Below, piece by piece: positions 1-8,377 of a stretch of 64,000 nt of DNA. Position 1 is the stretch's first letter; every line of letters starts with the position of its first letter. The notes beneath the pieces are model-generated. The model ran no database searches. It saw only the letters and a program-made list of their open reading frames with translations, and had not been told where the DNA came from. Position numbers and translations under genes: made by a program. This stretch comes from an uncultured Alphaproteobacteria bacterium (GTDB taxonomy: Bacteria; Pseudomonadota; Alphaproteobacteria; Rhodobacterales; Rhodobacteraceae): contig CACDWF010000003.1 in the NCBI GenBank assembly GCA_902556405.1, forward strand, positions 89,198 through 153,197. Reading direction: 5' to 3'.

Positions 1-24
1 TTTACATGACTTCAATGAGCTCAT
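1..24 (-). CDS. Possible start of a further deo-operon gene (partial)
   Basis: Ten bases after the deoB stop, on the same strand, an ATG opens a frame that stays open for its eight visible codons (MSSLKSCK) and leaves the window. The short spacing fits another gene of the nucleoside-salvage operon. Nothing in eight residues identifies a family, and a short open frame like this can occur by chance. Confidence 0.25.
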
Positions 25-34
25 ATTAAAAAAC

Positions 35-1219
35 CTACACATTAGTTTCTAATCTAAGGAAATTTTCTATTAGTGAACCTATATCAGAAAAATTTATTAA
101 TCCGTAACATTTATTGATTAATTTTTGGTTTTTTATTAACACAGGAACTTGCTCTCTAGTATGATCTGTTCCCGCAAAAGATGGATCGTTTCCATGATCA
201 GCTGTTATAACCAAAAAATCGTCTTTATTTAAAATTGAAAATAGCTTTGGTAATTGCTTATCAAAATTTTCTAGCGCTCTTGCATAGCCCGGCAGATCTC
301 TTCTATGCCCATATAAGGTATCGAATTCAACGAGGTTTGCAAAGATTAAATCGCCGGGATTTGCTTTTTTAATTATCTCTAGCATCTCGTCAAATAATTT
401 ATCATCCGACATCCCTGATACAGATTCGCTAATTCCCCTATGTCCAAAAATGTCGGCAATTTTACCAATGCCAAAACATTTTTTTCCAGATTTTATTACC
501 TTGTCACATAAAGTGTCTATTGGTGGTGGCGATATGAAATCTTTTCTATTCTTTGTACGAAAGAACTCATCTTTTTTTTTCCCAAGAAAAGGTCTTGCAA
601 TTATTCGCTGTACTCTCAACTCATCAAAGATTCCAGCTGCAATTTCACAAGTTTTGTATAACTGATCTAAGGCAAAAACCTGTTCATGAGCTGCTATTTG
701 TAAAACACTATCAGCAGAGGTATACACTATTGGGCAACCGGAATTTAGGTGCTTTTCCCCAAATTCTTTGATGATTTCTTCACCAGACGCATGTTTGTTT
801 CCTAAAACACCAGACAACTTAGCTTTCTCGATAAGTTTCTTCATCTGTTTTTCAGGGAAAACTGGGACAACTTCGGAGAAGGTATGCCAACCAACTAGAT
901 TCGTAAAACCAACTATTTCGTGATGACCGGTAGGAGTATCTTTACCCTTAGAACGCTCTTTAGCTACAGCATAGGTTCCAATTGTGCTGTTAGTATTAGG
1001 AAAGGTCAGACCTGTTGATAGCCTTGTGGCGCTGTAAATTCCTAAAGACTCTAAGTTAGGCACCATTAGAGATCCCTTTCTTCCAATATCCGCATCACCG
1101 TTTGCACAGGCCATAGCGATAGAACCAAATGTGTTGGCCCCCTCATCATTATAAAAATTTGCATCGGGAGCACCACCTATGCCAAGTGAGTCCAAAATAA
1201 TTAAAATAGCCTTACCCAT
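35..1219 (-). CDS. deoB: Phosphopentomutase DeoB
   Basis: Interconverts (deoxy)ribose-1-phosphate and (deoxy)ribose-5-phosphate in the cytosol, linking nucleoside phosphorolysis to DeoC and the pentose phosphate pathway. The 394-aa length is normal. It has the alkaline-phosphatase-superfamily layout: N-terminal metal motif ILDSLGIGGAPDA, the TPTGHHEIVGF segment near residue 95, and the C-terminal metal motif TADHGNDPSF followed by GTDHTREQVPV. The start codon overlaps the stop of deoA by one base, so the two genes are almost certainly co-transcribed and translationally coupled. Confidence 0.97.
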   Translation of the reverse strand: MGKAILIILDSLGIGGAPDANFYNDEGANTFGSIAMACANGDADIGRKGSLMVPNLESLGIYSATRLSTGLTFPNTNSTIGTYAVAKERSKGKDTPTGHHEIVGFTNLVGWHTFSEVVPVFPEKQMKKLIEKAKLSGVLGNKHASGEEIIKEFGEKHLNSGCPIVYTSADSVLQIAAHEQVFALDQLYKTCEIAAGIFDELRVQRIIARPFLGKKKDEFFRTKNRKDFISPPPIDTLCDKVIKSGKKCFGIGKIADIFGHRGISESVSGMSDDKLFDEMLEIIKKANPGDLIFANLVEFDTLYGHRRDLPGYARALENFDKQLPKLFSILNKDDFLVITADHGNDPSFAGTDHTREQVPVLIKNQKLINKCYGLINFSDIGSLIENFLRLETNV

Positions 1220-2553
1220 TAACTTACTTTATGCAAAATTAAGTCCTTGCTTAGTTCTGGTTCTCTATCCGAGATGGAAAAGCAGCCACTGATTTCCTCT
1301 TCCAAAGAAGGGGTAAAAAATTTGTCGGCACCATGCAAAAACAAGAGGGGAGTTTTTGTATTGACCTTTTTCCCTGATTTTACCACTTTTGTAAATCCAA
1401 CAGATAGGTCAAGTTTATCCGATGCTTTCTGCCTTCCTCCACCCATTTTTATTAGAATATTGCCCAAGGCTTTTGTATTAATTTGAGTTATAAACCCTTC
1501 CTTTTTAGCCTTGATTGGCACTATCGACTCAGCTCTTGGGAGTGCTTTCTTGTAGGTTGATAAAAAGTGCTTTGGTCCTCCTAAAGCCGATACCATTTTT
1601 TCGAAGCGCTCTGCTACATGACCAGACTTAAGTAGTGAATAGATTTTCTGTTTTATTTTCTTATGGCTTTTTTCAGAGAAAACCATTGAATATAGCTCGA
1701 TAGATAAAGCTATTGTTGTGTCTAAGAGCGCCTGTTCATTTTTATTTTTACCTAATAAAATTTCAACTACTGTTTCTACTTCTAGAGAATTTCCGATAGA
1801 TGAGCTTAGAGGGTCGTCCATGCTTGTTATAAGTGCTTTAGCTTTACAATTAGATGCATTTGAAACAGATACCAAACTTTTAGCTAATTTTTCTGCTTGA
1901 CTAATTTTGGTCATTAGTGCGCCTCTACCTACTTTAACATCCAGAATTAGATTTTTTATTCCAGAAGCCAACTTTTTAGAGATTATAGATGCTGTGATCA
2001 AGTCAACTGAGTCTACTGTACTTGTAACATCTCTTGTCGAATAAAGAATTCTATCGGCAGGCACTAAATCGGAGGTCTGCCCAACGATAGCACATCCTAC
2101 TTCTGAAACAATTTTTCGAAACGAGGTTTCACTTTGCTCTATTTCATACCCTGGTATTGAGGAAAGCTTATCCAGAGTACCTCCAGTATGCCCTAAACCT
2201 TTTCCCGAAATCATGGGAACAAAACAATCCAAACTAGCCAATATAGGAGCGAGTATTAAAGATACCGTATCACCCACGCCACCGGTAGAATGCTTATCCA
2301 CTATTGGTCCATTTAGATCCCACTTTAAAACCGTCCCACTATTCATCATTGAATTGGTTAGATCTATTTTTTCACGTTCACTCAACCCATTGATCCATGA
2401 AGCCATCAAAAAAGCACCAATTTGAGCTGGCTCAACTCCATCGTCGCACAATTCCTGTATAAACCATTGTATTTCAGCAGAGGTTAATTGCTGGTTATCT
2501 CTCTTCTTTCTTATTAAATTTTGAATAAGCATCATCGTGCCTGCTGCATTCAC
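1219..2553 (-). CDS. deoA: Thymidine phosphorylase DeoA
   Basis: Phosphorolyses thymidine/deoxyuridine to the base and 2-deoxyribose-1-phosphate, the substrate of DeoB just downstream. The 444 residues match the family. The glycine-rich phosphate-binding motif KHSTGGVGDTVSL lies near residue 83 and the GLGHTGGTLDKL motif near residue 118; DVKVGRGALM follows around residue 205. The first ATG is used here, but the tandem ATGs at residues 7-8 are equally plausible because homologues begin close to that point and no start has a clear Shine-Dalgarno. Divergent from deoC across a 127-bp spacer holding an inverted repeat. Confidence 0.96.
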   Translation of the reverse strand: MNAAGTMMLIQNLIRKKRDNQQLTSAEIQWFIQELCDDGVEPAQIGAFLMASWINGLSEREKIDLTNSMMNSGTVLKWDLNGPIVDKHSTGGVGDTVSLILAPILASLDCFVPMISGKGLGHTGGTLDKLSSIPGYEIEQSETSFRKIVSEVGCAIVGQTSDLVPADRILYSTRDVTSTVDSVDLITASIISKKLASGIKNLILDVKVGRGALMTKISQAEKLAKSLVSVSNASNCKAKALITSMDDPLSSSIGNSLEVETVVEILLGKNKNEQALLDTTIALSIELYSMVFSEKSHKKIKQKIYSLLKSGHVAERFEKMVSALGGPKHFLSTYKKALPRAESIVPIKAKKEGFITQINTKALGNILIKMGGGRQKASDKLDLSVGFTKVVKSGKKVNTKTPLLFLHGADKFFTPSLEEEISGCFSISDREPELSKDLILHKVS

Positions 2554-2586
2554 TCACTTTATATTTTTGCGTAGCAAATAGGTCGC

Positions 2587-2609
2587 TAATCATTTATTGT
2601 ATATGATTA
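2587..2609. promoter_or_regulatory. Inverted repeat in the divergent deoA-deoC spacer, candidate operator
   Basis: TAATCAT and its exact complement ATGATTA are separated by nine bases (ttattgtat), about 34 bp upstream of deoA and 72 bp upstream of deoC. A single dyad between two divergent deoxynucleoside-catabolism units is where a shared repressor (DeoR- or LacI-type) could sit. No regulator gene is next to it. The arms are AT-rich, so chance formation is possible. Confidence 0.35.
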
Positions 2610-2680
2610 CTGTATTATTCTAAACTACCAATTTATTATCTAATATTTAACGTTCTTAAAAACTTACATAGCTAATTTTA

Positions 2681-3673
2681 ATGCCACTAGACGAAAACTT
2701 TAATAAAAGAGAAATGGATCCAGTCATCGTTAAGAACAGTGGGATACCTCTACATCTAGAGTTCATTAACGAAGTGAGGATTAATAAAAGTGCTGTAGAA
2801 AAAAGGTGTGCTTCGGTAACAAGCCGCCGCACAGTTAAGAAACATAACCAAGCCGCATGGCTTCTCAAGGCCATTACGTGCATGGATCTTACCACACTAT
2901 CTGGAGATGATACCGAAGGTAGGGTTATGCGGCTTTGTAATAAAGCAAAGAATCCTTTGCGAGATGACCTTTTGGAGAAGCTTGGGGTAGAAGATCTCAA
3001 TATTAAAGTAGGCGGAGTATGTGTTTATCATCAATTCATAAGAACCGCATTAGATAATCTTCGAGGATCCAATATTCCGGTAGTTGCTGTTTCCACAGGG
3101 TTTCCAGCAGGACATACGCCAAAAAAAACAAAAATTCTAGAGATAAAAGAATCCATAAGAAGTGGTGCTCAAGAAATTGACATTGTTATATCAAGAAGAC
3201 ATGTTTTATCTGGAAACTGGAAAAAGCTGTATGATGAAATATCAGAATACAAAGAAGCTTCAGGTGATGCTTGCTTAAAAACTATTTTAGCTACCGGAGA
3301 ACTAGGAACGTTAAAAAATGTAGCAAAGGCTTCTTTGGTTTGTATGATGGCTGGAGCAAACTTCGTAAAAACTTCAACAGGGAAAGAAACCATAAATGCA
3401 ACACTGCCATTTACTTTGGTTATGTCCAGAGCAATAAGAGAATACTTTGAACTCACAGGGTTTGAAGTAGGATACAAGCCGGCAGGTGGTATTTCATCCG
3501 CAAAAGATTGTTTATCTCAAATGATGCTAATAAAGGAAGAACTTGGAACGAAATGGCTACATCCTTCACTTTTCAGACTTGGTGCTTCATCTTTACTTTC
3601 CGACATTGAGAGACAAATAGAGCATTTTGCCACTGGCCAATACTCTTCATTTAATAGACACGGCATAGCATAA
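2681..3673 (+). CDS. deoC: Deoxyribose-phosphate aldolase DeoC
   Basis: Class I aldolase splitting 2-deoxyribose-5-phosphate into glyceraldehyde-3-phosphate and acetaldehyde. The 330 aa are longer than E. coli DeoC (259) because of an N-terminal extension (about residues 1-65, with VKKHNQAAWLLKAITC) typical of the Rhodobacterales form. The barrel core starts at MDLTTLSGDDTEGRV, and the Schiff-base lysine lies in ANFVKTSTGKET near residue 230, followed by GYKPAGGISS. Four bases separate it from the downstream aldehyde dehydrogenase, which probably consumes the acetaldehyde. Confidence 0.96.
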   Translation: MPLDENFNKREMDPVIVKNSGIPLHLEFINEVRINKSAVEKRCASVTSRRTVKKHNQAAWLLKAITCMDLTTLSGDDTEGRVMRLCNKAKNPLRDDLLEKLGVEDLNIKVGGVCVYHQFIRTALDNLRGSNIPVVAVSTGFPAGHTPKKTKILEIKESIRSGAQEIDIVISRRHVLSGNWKKLYDEISEYKEASGDACLKTILATGELGTLKNVAKASLVCMMAGANFVKTSTGKETINATLPFTLVMSRAIREYFELTGFEVGYKPAGGISSAKDCLSQMMLIKEELGTKWLHPSLFRLGASSLLSDIERQIEHFATGQYSSFNRHGIA

Positions 3674-3677
3674 ATAT

Positions 3678-6050
3678 ATGATAAAGGTTAAAAACGCTCT
3701 TAAAAGAATGGATTACGAAGAAGCTCTCGAGAGTAATATTGAGTCATTGGAGTGGATAGCTGAACATAATGGTCAATTTGGGCATTTTATTGGGGGCAGA
3801 TTTACTAAACCAAAAAACTTATTTAAAACCATTAACCCCTTTAATGAAAAAGAAATTGCTAAAATTTCTCAAGGAACTGTTGCTGATATTAAAAAATCTG
3901 TTCAGGCTGCAAAAGCAGGCTTAGAAAAATGGCAATCAATCAGCCCCTTTCAAAGATCAAAATATTTGTATGCTATTGCAAGATATATTCAAAAAGAATC
4001 TCGAACAATCTCCGTTTTGGAGTCAATAGAAAATGGAAAATCAATTCGGGAAAGTAGAGACATTGATATACCTCTTGCAGCGAGACACTTTTATTATCAC
4101 GCCGGATGGGCTCAATTACTTGATGAAGAATTTCAAAACTATTCTGCAATTGGAGTATGTGGGCAAATTATTCCATGGAATTTCCCAATACTGATGTTAG
4201 CGTGGAAGGTTGCTCCAGCGATTGCGGCGGGAAATTCAGTTATCCTTAAACCTGCAGAGCAAACATCTCTTACAGCTCTTTATTTCGCAGAAATATGCAA
4301 GAGAATTAAACTGCCAGCAGGTGTAGTTAACGTAGTAACCGGCGACGGAATAACTGGATCGCATCTTGTAACTGAAAAGGATATTTCGAAAGTAGCCTTC
4401 ACTGGCTCAACAGCAGTTGGCAAACAAATTAAGAAAAATACGGCAGGAAGTGGAAAGAAGTTAACTTTAGAGTTAGGAGGGAAATCTCCTTTTATAATAT
4501 TTGACGATGCTGACCTAGACAGTGCTGTCGAAGGTCTAGTTGATGCAATTTGGTTTAATCAAGGGCAGGTTTGCTGCGCCGGATCTAGGCTTTTATTACA
4601 AGAGACAATCAGCACAAAGGTAGAAAAGAAGATTCTTTCAAGAATGAAAAAATTACGATTTGGTAATCCATTAGATAAAAGTATAGACATGGGACCTTTA
4701 GTAAGCCTTGAACAACAGAGTAGAGTTAGAGGTTTAGTTGATAAAGGAGTAGAAAGTGGAGCTGACATCTTCCAGTGTGTTATACCCCCTAACCTAAACG
4801 GATATTTTTATCCACCGACCCTACTAAAAAATGTTTCTCCTTCAATGGAAATTTTCCATAAAGAGATATTTGGCCCAGTTCTTTCTTCAACAACATTTAG
4901 AACTCCAGAAGAAGCAGTATCTCTCGCAAATAATTCTCAATATGGATTGTCAGCAAGTATTTGGAGCGAGAATATTAATCTCGCTTTAGATATTGCTCCA
5001 AAATTAAAAGTAGGTGTTGTATGGATCAACTCTACAAATGTCTTCGATGCTGCAGTCGGTTTTGGAGGTTATAGAGAGAGTGGCTATGGTAGAGAAGGTG
5101 GTAAAGAAGGAATGTTTGAATACCTAAGCTTGAACCCAGACAATTACAATAGAAAAAATGAATACAAAGTATTAAAGGAAAGGACTCCTCAAAAAAAGCA
5201 ATCTATTCCTCATATAGACCAAACTAGAAAAATGTTTATTGGAGGCACTCAAAAGAGAGGAGATAGTGGGCACTCAATGGGGATATTTGATAACCAAAGA
5301 GAAGAGATAGCAACGGTTGGACGTGGTAATCGGAAGGATATACGAGATGCTGTAGAGGCAGCCAATAAGCAACTAAATTGGACAATACTTAGTTCCCATG
5401 CAAGAGCACAGATTATGTTCTATATTGCAGAAAATCTTTCCCAAAGAAGAGATTATTTTATTGGTTTACTTTCTTCGACATCATTATGTCAAAACCCATC
5501 ACAGGAATTCGATACGACATTAAAAAGATTATTTACCTTTGCTTCATGGGCAGACAAATTTGACGGAGTTGTTCATCAAGCACCAATAAGAGCAAATACC
5601 ATAGCACTGAATGAACCAGTTGGTGTAGTAGGTATCATATGTCCTGACATTGCACCGTTGGCTTCTTTTATTACGCTTATTGCGGCTGCGCTTTGTCAAG
5701 GAAATCGCCTAATAGTAATTCCCTCAGAAAAATTTCCTTTGCCTGCAGTGGATATGTATCAAATATTCGATACTTCAGACGTTCCTGGAGCAGCAATTAA
5801 TATTGTAACTGGAAAACACAATGAACTCATTAATACACTTTCCGAGCACACATCCGTTGATGGGATATGGAATTTTGGAGATCCAAAAAACGAGGCTAGC
5901 ATTGATAGAGCCTCAGTTTCAAATTTAAAACAAATATGGTCTATAAATGGAAACAACGTCAACTGGATCAAGTATCACGCAAGCTTCAACAAGTTGCTAT
6001 TAAGAAAAGCGACTCAAGTTAAGAATATTTGGGTACCATATGGGGAATAA
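3678..6050 (+). CDS. ALDH16-type two-domain aldehyde dehydrogenase
   Basis: A 790-aa NAD(P)-dependent aldehyde dehydrogenase with a complete catalytic module followed by a partial second one. In module 1 (about residues 35-490) I see PWNFPI, the NAD-binding VAFTGSTAVGKQI, the general-base motif LELGGKSPF and the catalytic cysteine in NQGQVCCAGSRL. Module 2 (about 515-790) restarts with MFIGGTQKRGD and has the cofactor-domain sequence NEPVGVVGIICPD but stops before any catalytic cysteine. A catalytic plus a degenerate ALDH half at about 800 aa is the ALDH16 architecture. Placed directly after deoC, its likely substrate is acetaldehyde; that is inference. Confidence 0.9.
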   Translation: MIKVKNALKRMDYEEALESNIESLEWIAEHNGQFGHFIGGRFTKPKNLFKTINPFNEKEIAKISQGTVADIKKSVQAAKAGLEKWQSISPFQRSKYLYAIARYIQKESRTISVLESIENGKSIRESRDIDIPLAARHFYYHAGWAQLLDEEFQNYSAIGVCGQIIPWNFPILMLAWKVAPAIAAGNSVILKPAEQTSLTALYFAEICKRIKLPAGVVNVVTGDGITGSHLVTEKDISKVAFTGSTAVGKQIKKNTAGSGKKLTLELGGKSPFIIFDDADLDSAVEGLVDAIWFNQGQVCCAGSRLLLQETISTKVEKKILSRMKKLRFGNPLDKSIDMGPLVSLEQQSRVRGLVDKGVESGADIFQCVIPPNLNGYFYPPTLLKNVSPSMEIFHKEIFGPVLSSTTFRTPEEAVSLANNSQYGLSASIWSENINLALDIAPKLKVGVVWINSTNVFDAAVGFGGYRESGYGREGGKEGMFEYLSLNPDNYNRKNEYKVLKERTPQKKQSIPHIDQTRKMFIGGTQKRGDSGHSMGIFDNQREEIATVGRGNRKDIRDAVEAANKQLNWTILSSHARAQIMFYIAENLSQRRDYFIGLLSSTSLCQNPSQEFDTTLKRLFTFASWADKFDGVVHQAPIRANTIALNEPVGVVGIICPDIAPLASFITLIAAALCQGNRLIVIPSEKFPLPAVDMYQIFDTSDVPGAAINIVTGKHNELINTLSEHTSVDGIWNFGDPKNEASIDRASVSNLKQIWSINGNNVNWIKYHASFNKLLLRKATQVKNIWVPYGE

Positions 6051-6057
6051 GATTTGT

Positions 6058-6456
6058 TCAGATATTAGTCAAATCAAAAGCGCCTGGAAGCAGCAATCCC
6101 ATATTTGTTTCTTCAAGAAACCCTTGAAGATTACATAGATATACCGGAGTACTAGTCTTTGAAAATTCCATTAGCTTTTGTCTACAGCCCCCACAAGGAG
6201 TTGTGGGCTTCTTAGTGTCCGCCATCACTAAAATTTCAGCGATTTCAGTACATCCGTCAGTCACCATTTTTCCTATTGCTGCGGCCTCAGCACACATCCC
6301 TTGAGGAAACGCACCGTTTTCAACATTCACGCCTGTATAAATAGTTGAGTTTATTCCCAGCAAGCTGACTGCAACACTAAACTTTGAATAAGGTGCATAG
6401 GCGTTAGAGAAAACACTTTTTGCGTTCGAAAAAAGTAAGGCTTTTTTTTGCTTCAT
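6058..6456 (-). CDS. cdd: Cytidine deaminase
   Basis: Zinc enzyme deaminating cytidine and deoxycytidine to (deoxy)uridine, which feeds the deo pathway next to it. The 132-aa length fits the small homotetrameric class. The zinc site is complete: CAEAAAIGKMV near residue 54 supplies the first cysteine and the catalytic glutamate, and PCGGCRQKL near residue 87 supplies the other two cysteines. NVENGAFPQGM is the substrate-binding segment. It converges on the ALDH16 gene (7-bp gap, no terminator seen) and follows prpE on the same strand by 7 bp. Confidence 0.95.
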   Translation of the reverse strand: MKQKKALLFSNAKSVFSNAYAPYSKFSVAVSLLGINSTIYTGVNVENGAFPQGMCAEAAAIGKMVTDGCTEIAEILVMADTKKPTTPCGGCRQKLMEFSKTSTPVYLCNLQGFLEETNMGLLLPGAFDLTNI

Positions 6457-6463
6457 CTTATTT

Positions 6464-8377
6464 CTAATTTCTTGGATACCCTATGATTTCTAGCGCCTCT
6501 TTAATTTCCTCTAAAATCAGTGGATCATCGATAGTTGCTGGAACTTTAAATTCTTCGCCATCCGCAATTTTACATACGGTTGAACGCAAAATTTTTCCAG
6601 ATCGTGTTTTTGGCAAGCGTTTTATAATCAGTGCTTGCTTAAAAAAAGCAACAGGCCCAAGCCTATCTCTAACCATTTGCACCAGCTCTTTTTGAACTTC
6701 GGCTTCAGGTCTATTTACCCCATCTGTTAAACAAACCAAGCCAAGTGGTACCTGCCCCTTTAATTCGTCACTTATTCCGACAACTGCACACTCAGCGACA
6801 TCTTTGTGATCAGCTAGAATTTCTTCCATTGCTCCTGTAGACAATCTGTGGCCTGCAACATTAATAACATCATCCGTTCTTGCCATTATATACATATACC
6901 CATCCTCGTCCTTCAACCCGGCATCACCTGTTTCATAATATCCAGAAAATTTTGACAAATATGCCGAAACAAATCTGTCATCAGCTTTCCAAAGCGAGGG
7001 TAAAGCTCCAGGAGCGAGAGGTAACTTGATAGCAATTGACCCTAACTGATTTGGAGGCAAAATATTACCACTATCATCTAGAACATCTATCTCAAAACCT
7101 GGGATTGGTACAGATGGTGAACCAACTTTAATTTCCAACTGCTCGATACCCCAAGGATTTCCAATCATCACGTGTCCACTTTCTGTTTGCCACCAATGAT
7201 CTATAACAGGTATTTGGAGCAAATCCTTTGCCCAGTTTATAGTATCAGGGTCTGCTCTTTCTCCAGCCAAAAACAGTGTTCTTAAACTCGTTAAACTATA
7301 CTTTTTCAGAAAATTACCTTTTGGGTCAGCCCTTTTTATTGCCCTAAAAGCAGTAGGGGCGGTAAAGAGCGACACGACGTTGTGATCACTTATTACTCGC
7401 CAGAAAGTACCAGCATCTGGCGTTCCAACAGGCTTTCCTTCAAAAAGAATACTAGTAGTACCACTTACCAAGGGAGCGTATACTATGTAGGAATGACCTA
7501 CAACCCAACCTACATCAGAAGCGGCCCAAAAAACTTCGCCAGGATGAACATCATAAAAGTTTTTCATAGTCCAATTTAGACTTACCAAATGCCCGCCTAC
7601 AGGTCTTATTACACCTTTAGGCTGCCCTGTTGTGCCAGAGGTATAAAGAATATATAAAGGATCTTCTCCACTCACTGGAACGCAATCAGCTTCATCAGCC
7701 TCTGAAACTAAATCATTCCAGTCAAAATCTTGGCCCTCTATCAAATTCGCTCTCAACTCCTCTCTCTGGTAAACAATACAAAAATCGGGCTTATGCTCAG
7801 CCAATTTGATTGCTTCGTCGAGCAAGGGCTTATAGGCAACAATTCTGCCAGGCTCTAAACCGCAGGAGCCCGCAATTATCGCTTTTGCGTTACAATCATC
7901 AATTCTTACGGCTAACTCACTTGAGGCAAATCCTCCAAAAACTACAGAATGAATAGCTCCAAGCCTAGCGCACGCAAGCATAGAAACTACCGCCTCTGGG
8001 ATCATTGGCATATATATAATAACTCTGTCACCTTTTTTAATGCCCTTTACTTTTAGAGCTCCAGCTAGCTTTGCCACGTTTTGCTTAAGCTCTAAGTAGG
8101 AAATTTTTCTTACTTTTTTACACATAGCGCTATCATAAATAATTGCGATATCTTCCCCTTTTCCATTCTCTATATGTCTGTCAACGCAATTATAGCAAGC
8201 GTTTATTGCCCCACCCGTAAACCAATTATAAAATGGCTTTCTGCTATCATCCAAAATTTTGTCAGGAGCTTTGTACCAAGTAATTTCTTTTGCTTGGTTT
8301 TTCCAAAATCCTAAAGGGTCTTGCTTCCAATCGTCATAAACTTTTTGATAACTCAATTGATCCTCCTGGCTAACCAT
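6464..8377 (-). CDS. prpE: Propionyl-CoA synthetase (acyl-CoA synthetase PrpE type)
   Basis: Adenylates a short-chain acid, probably propionate and possibly acetate, and transfers it to CoA. The 637-aa ANL-superfamily protein has the P-loop-like YTSGTTGQPKGVIRPVGG near residue 248, ASDVGWVVGHSY, the WWQTESGH core motif, YYETGDAG and the conserved C-terminal lysine in LPKTRSGKILR. The combination RPVGGH plus DVGWVVGHSYIVYAPL favours PrpE over Acs. It overlaps the maeB stop by 8 bp and closes the methylmalonyl-CoA block, so propionate activation is the likely role. Acetate from the ALDH16 reaction is an alternative substrate. Confidence 0.9.
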   Translation of the reverse strand: MVSQEDQLSYQKVYDDWKQDPLGFWKNQAKEITWYKAPDKILDDSRKPFYNWFTGGAINACYNCVDRHIENGKGEDIAIIYDSAMCKKVRKISYLELKQNVAKLAGALKVKGIKKGDRVIIYMPMIPEAVVSMLACARLGAIHSVVFGGFASSELAVRIDDCNAKAIIAGSCGLEPGRIVAYKPLLDEAIKLAEHKPDFCIVYQREELRANLIEGQDFDWNDLVSEADEADCVPVSGEDPLYILYTSGTTGQPKGVIRPVGGHLVSLNWTMKNFYDVHPGEVFWAASDVGWVVGHSYIVYAPLVSGTTSILFEGKPVGTPDAGTFWRVISDHNVVSLFTAPTAFRAIKRADPKGNFLKKYSLTSLRTLFLAGERADPDTINWAKDLLQIPVIDHWWQTESGHVMIGNPWGIEQLEIKVGSPSVPIPGFEIDVLDDSGNILPPNQLGSIAIKLPLAPGALPSLWKADDRFVSAYLSKFSGYYETGDAGLKDEDGYMYIMARTDDVINVAGHRLSTGAMEEILADHKDVAECAVVGISDELKGQVPLGLVCLTDGVNRPEAEVQKELVQMVRDRLGPVAFFKQALIIKRLPKTRSGKILRSTVCKIADGEEFKVPATIDDPLILEEIKEALEIIGYPRN

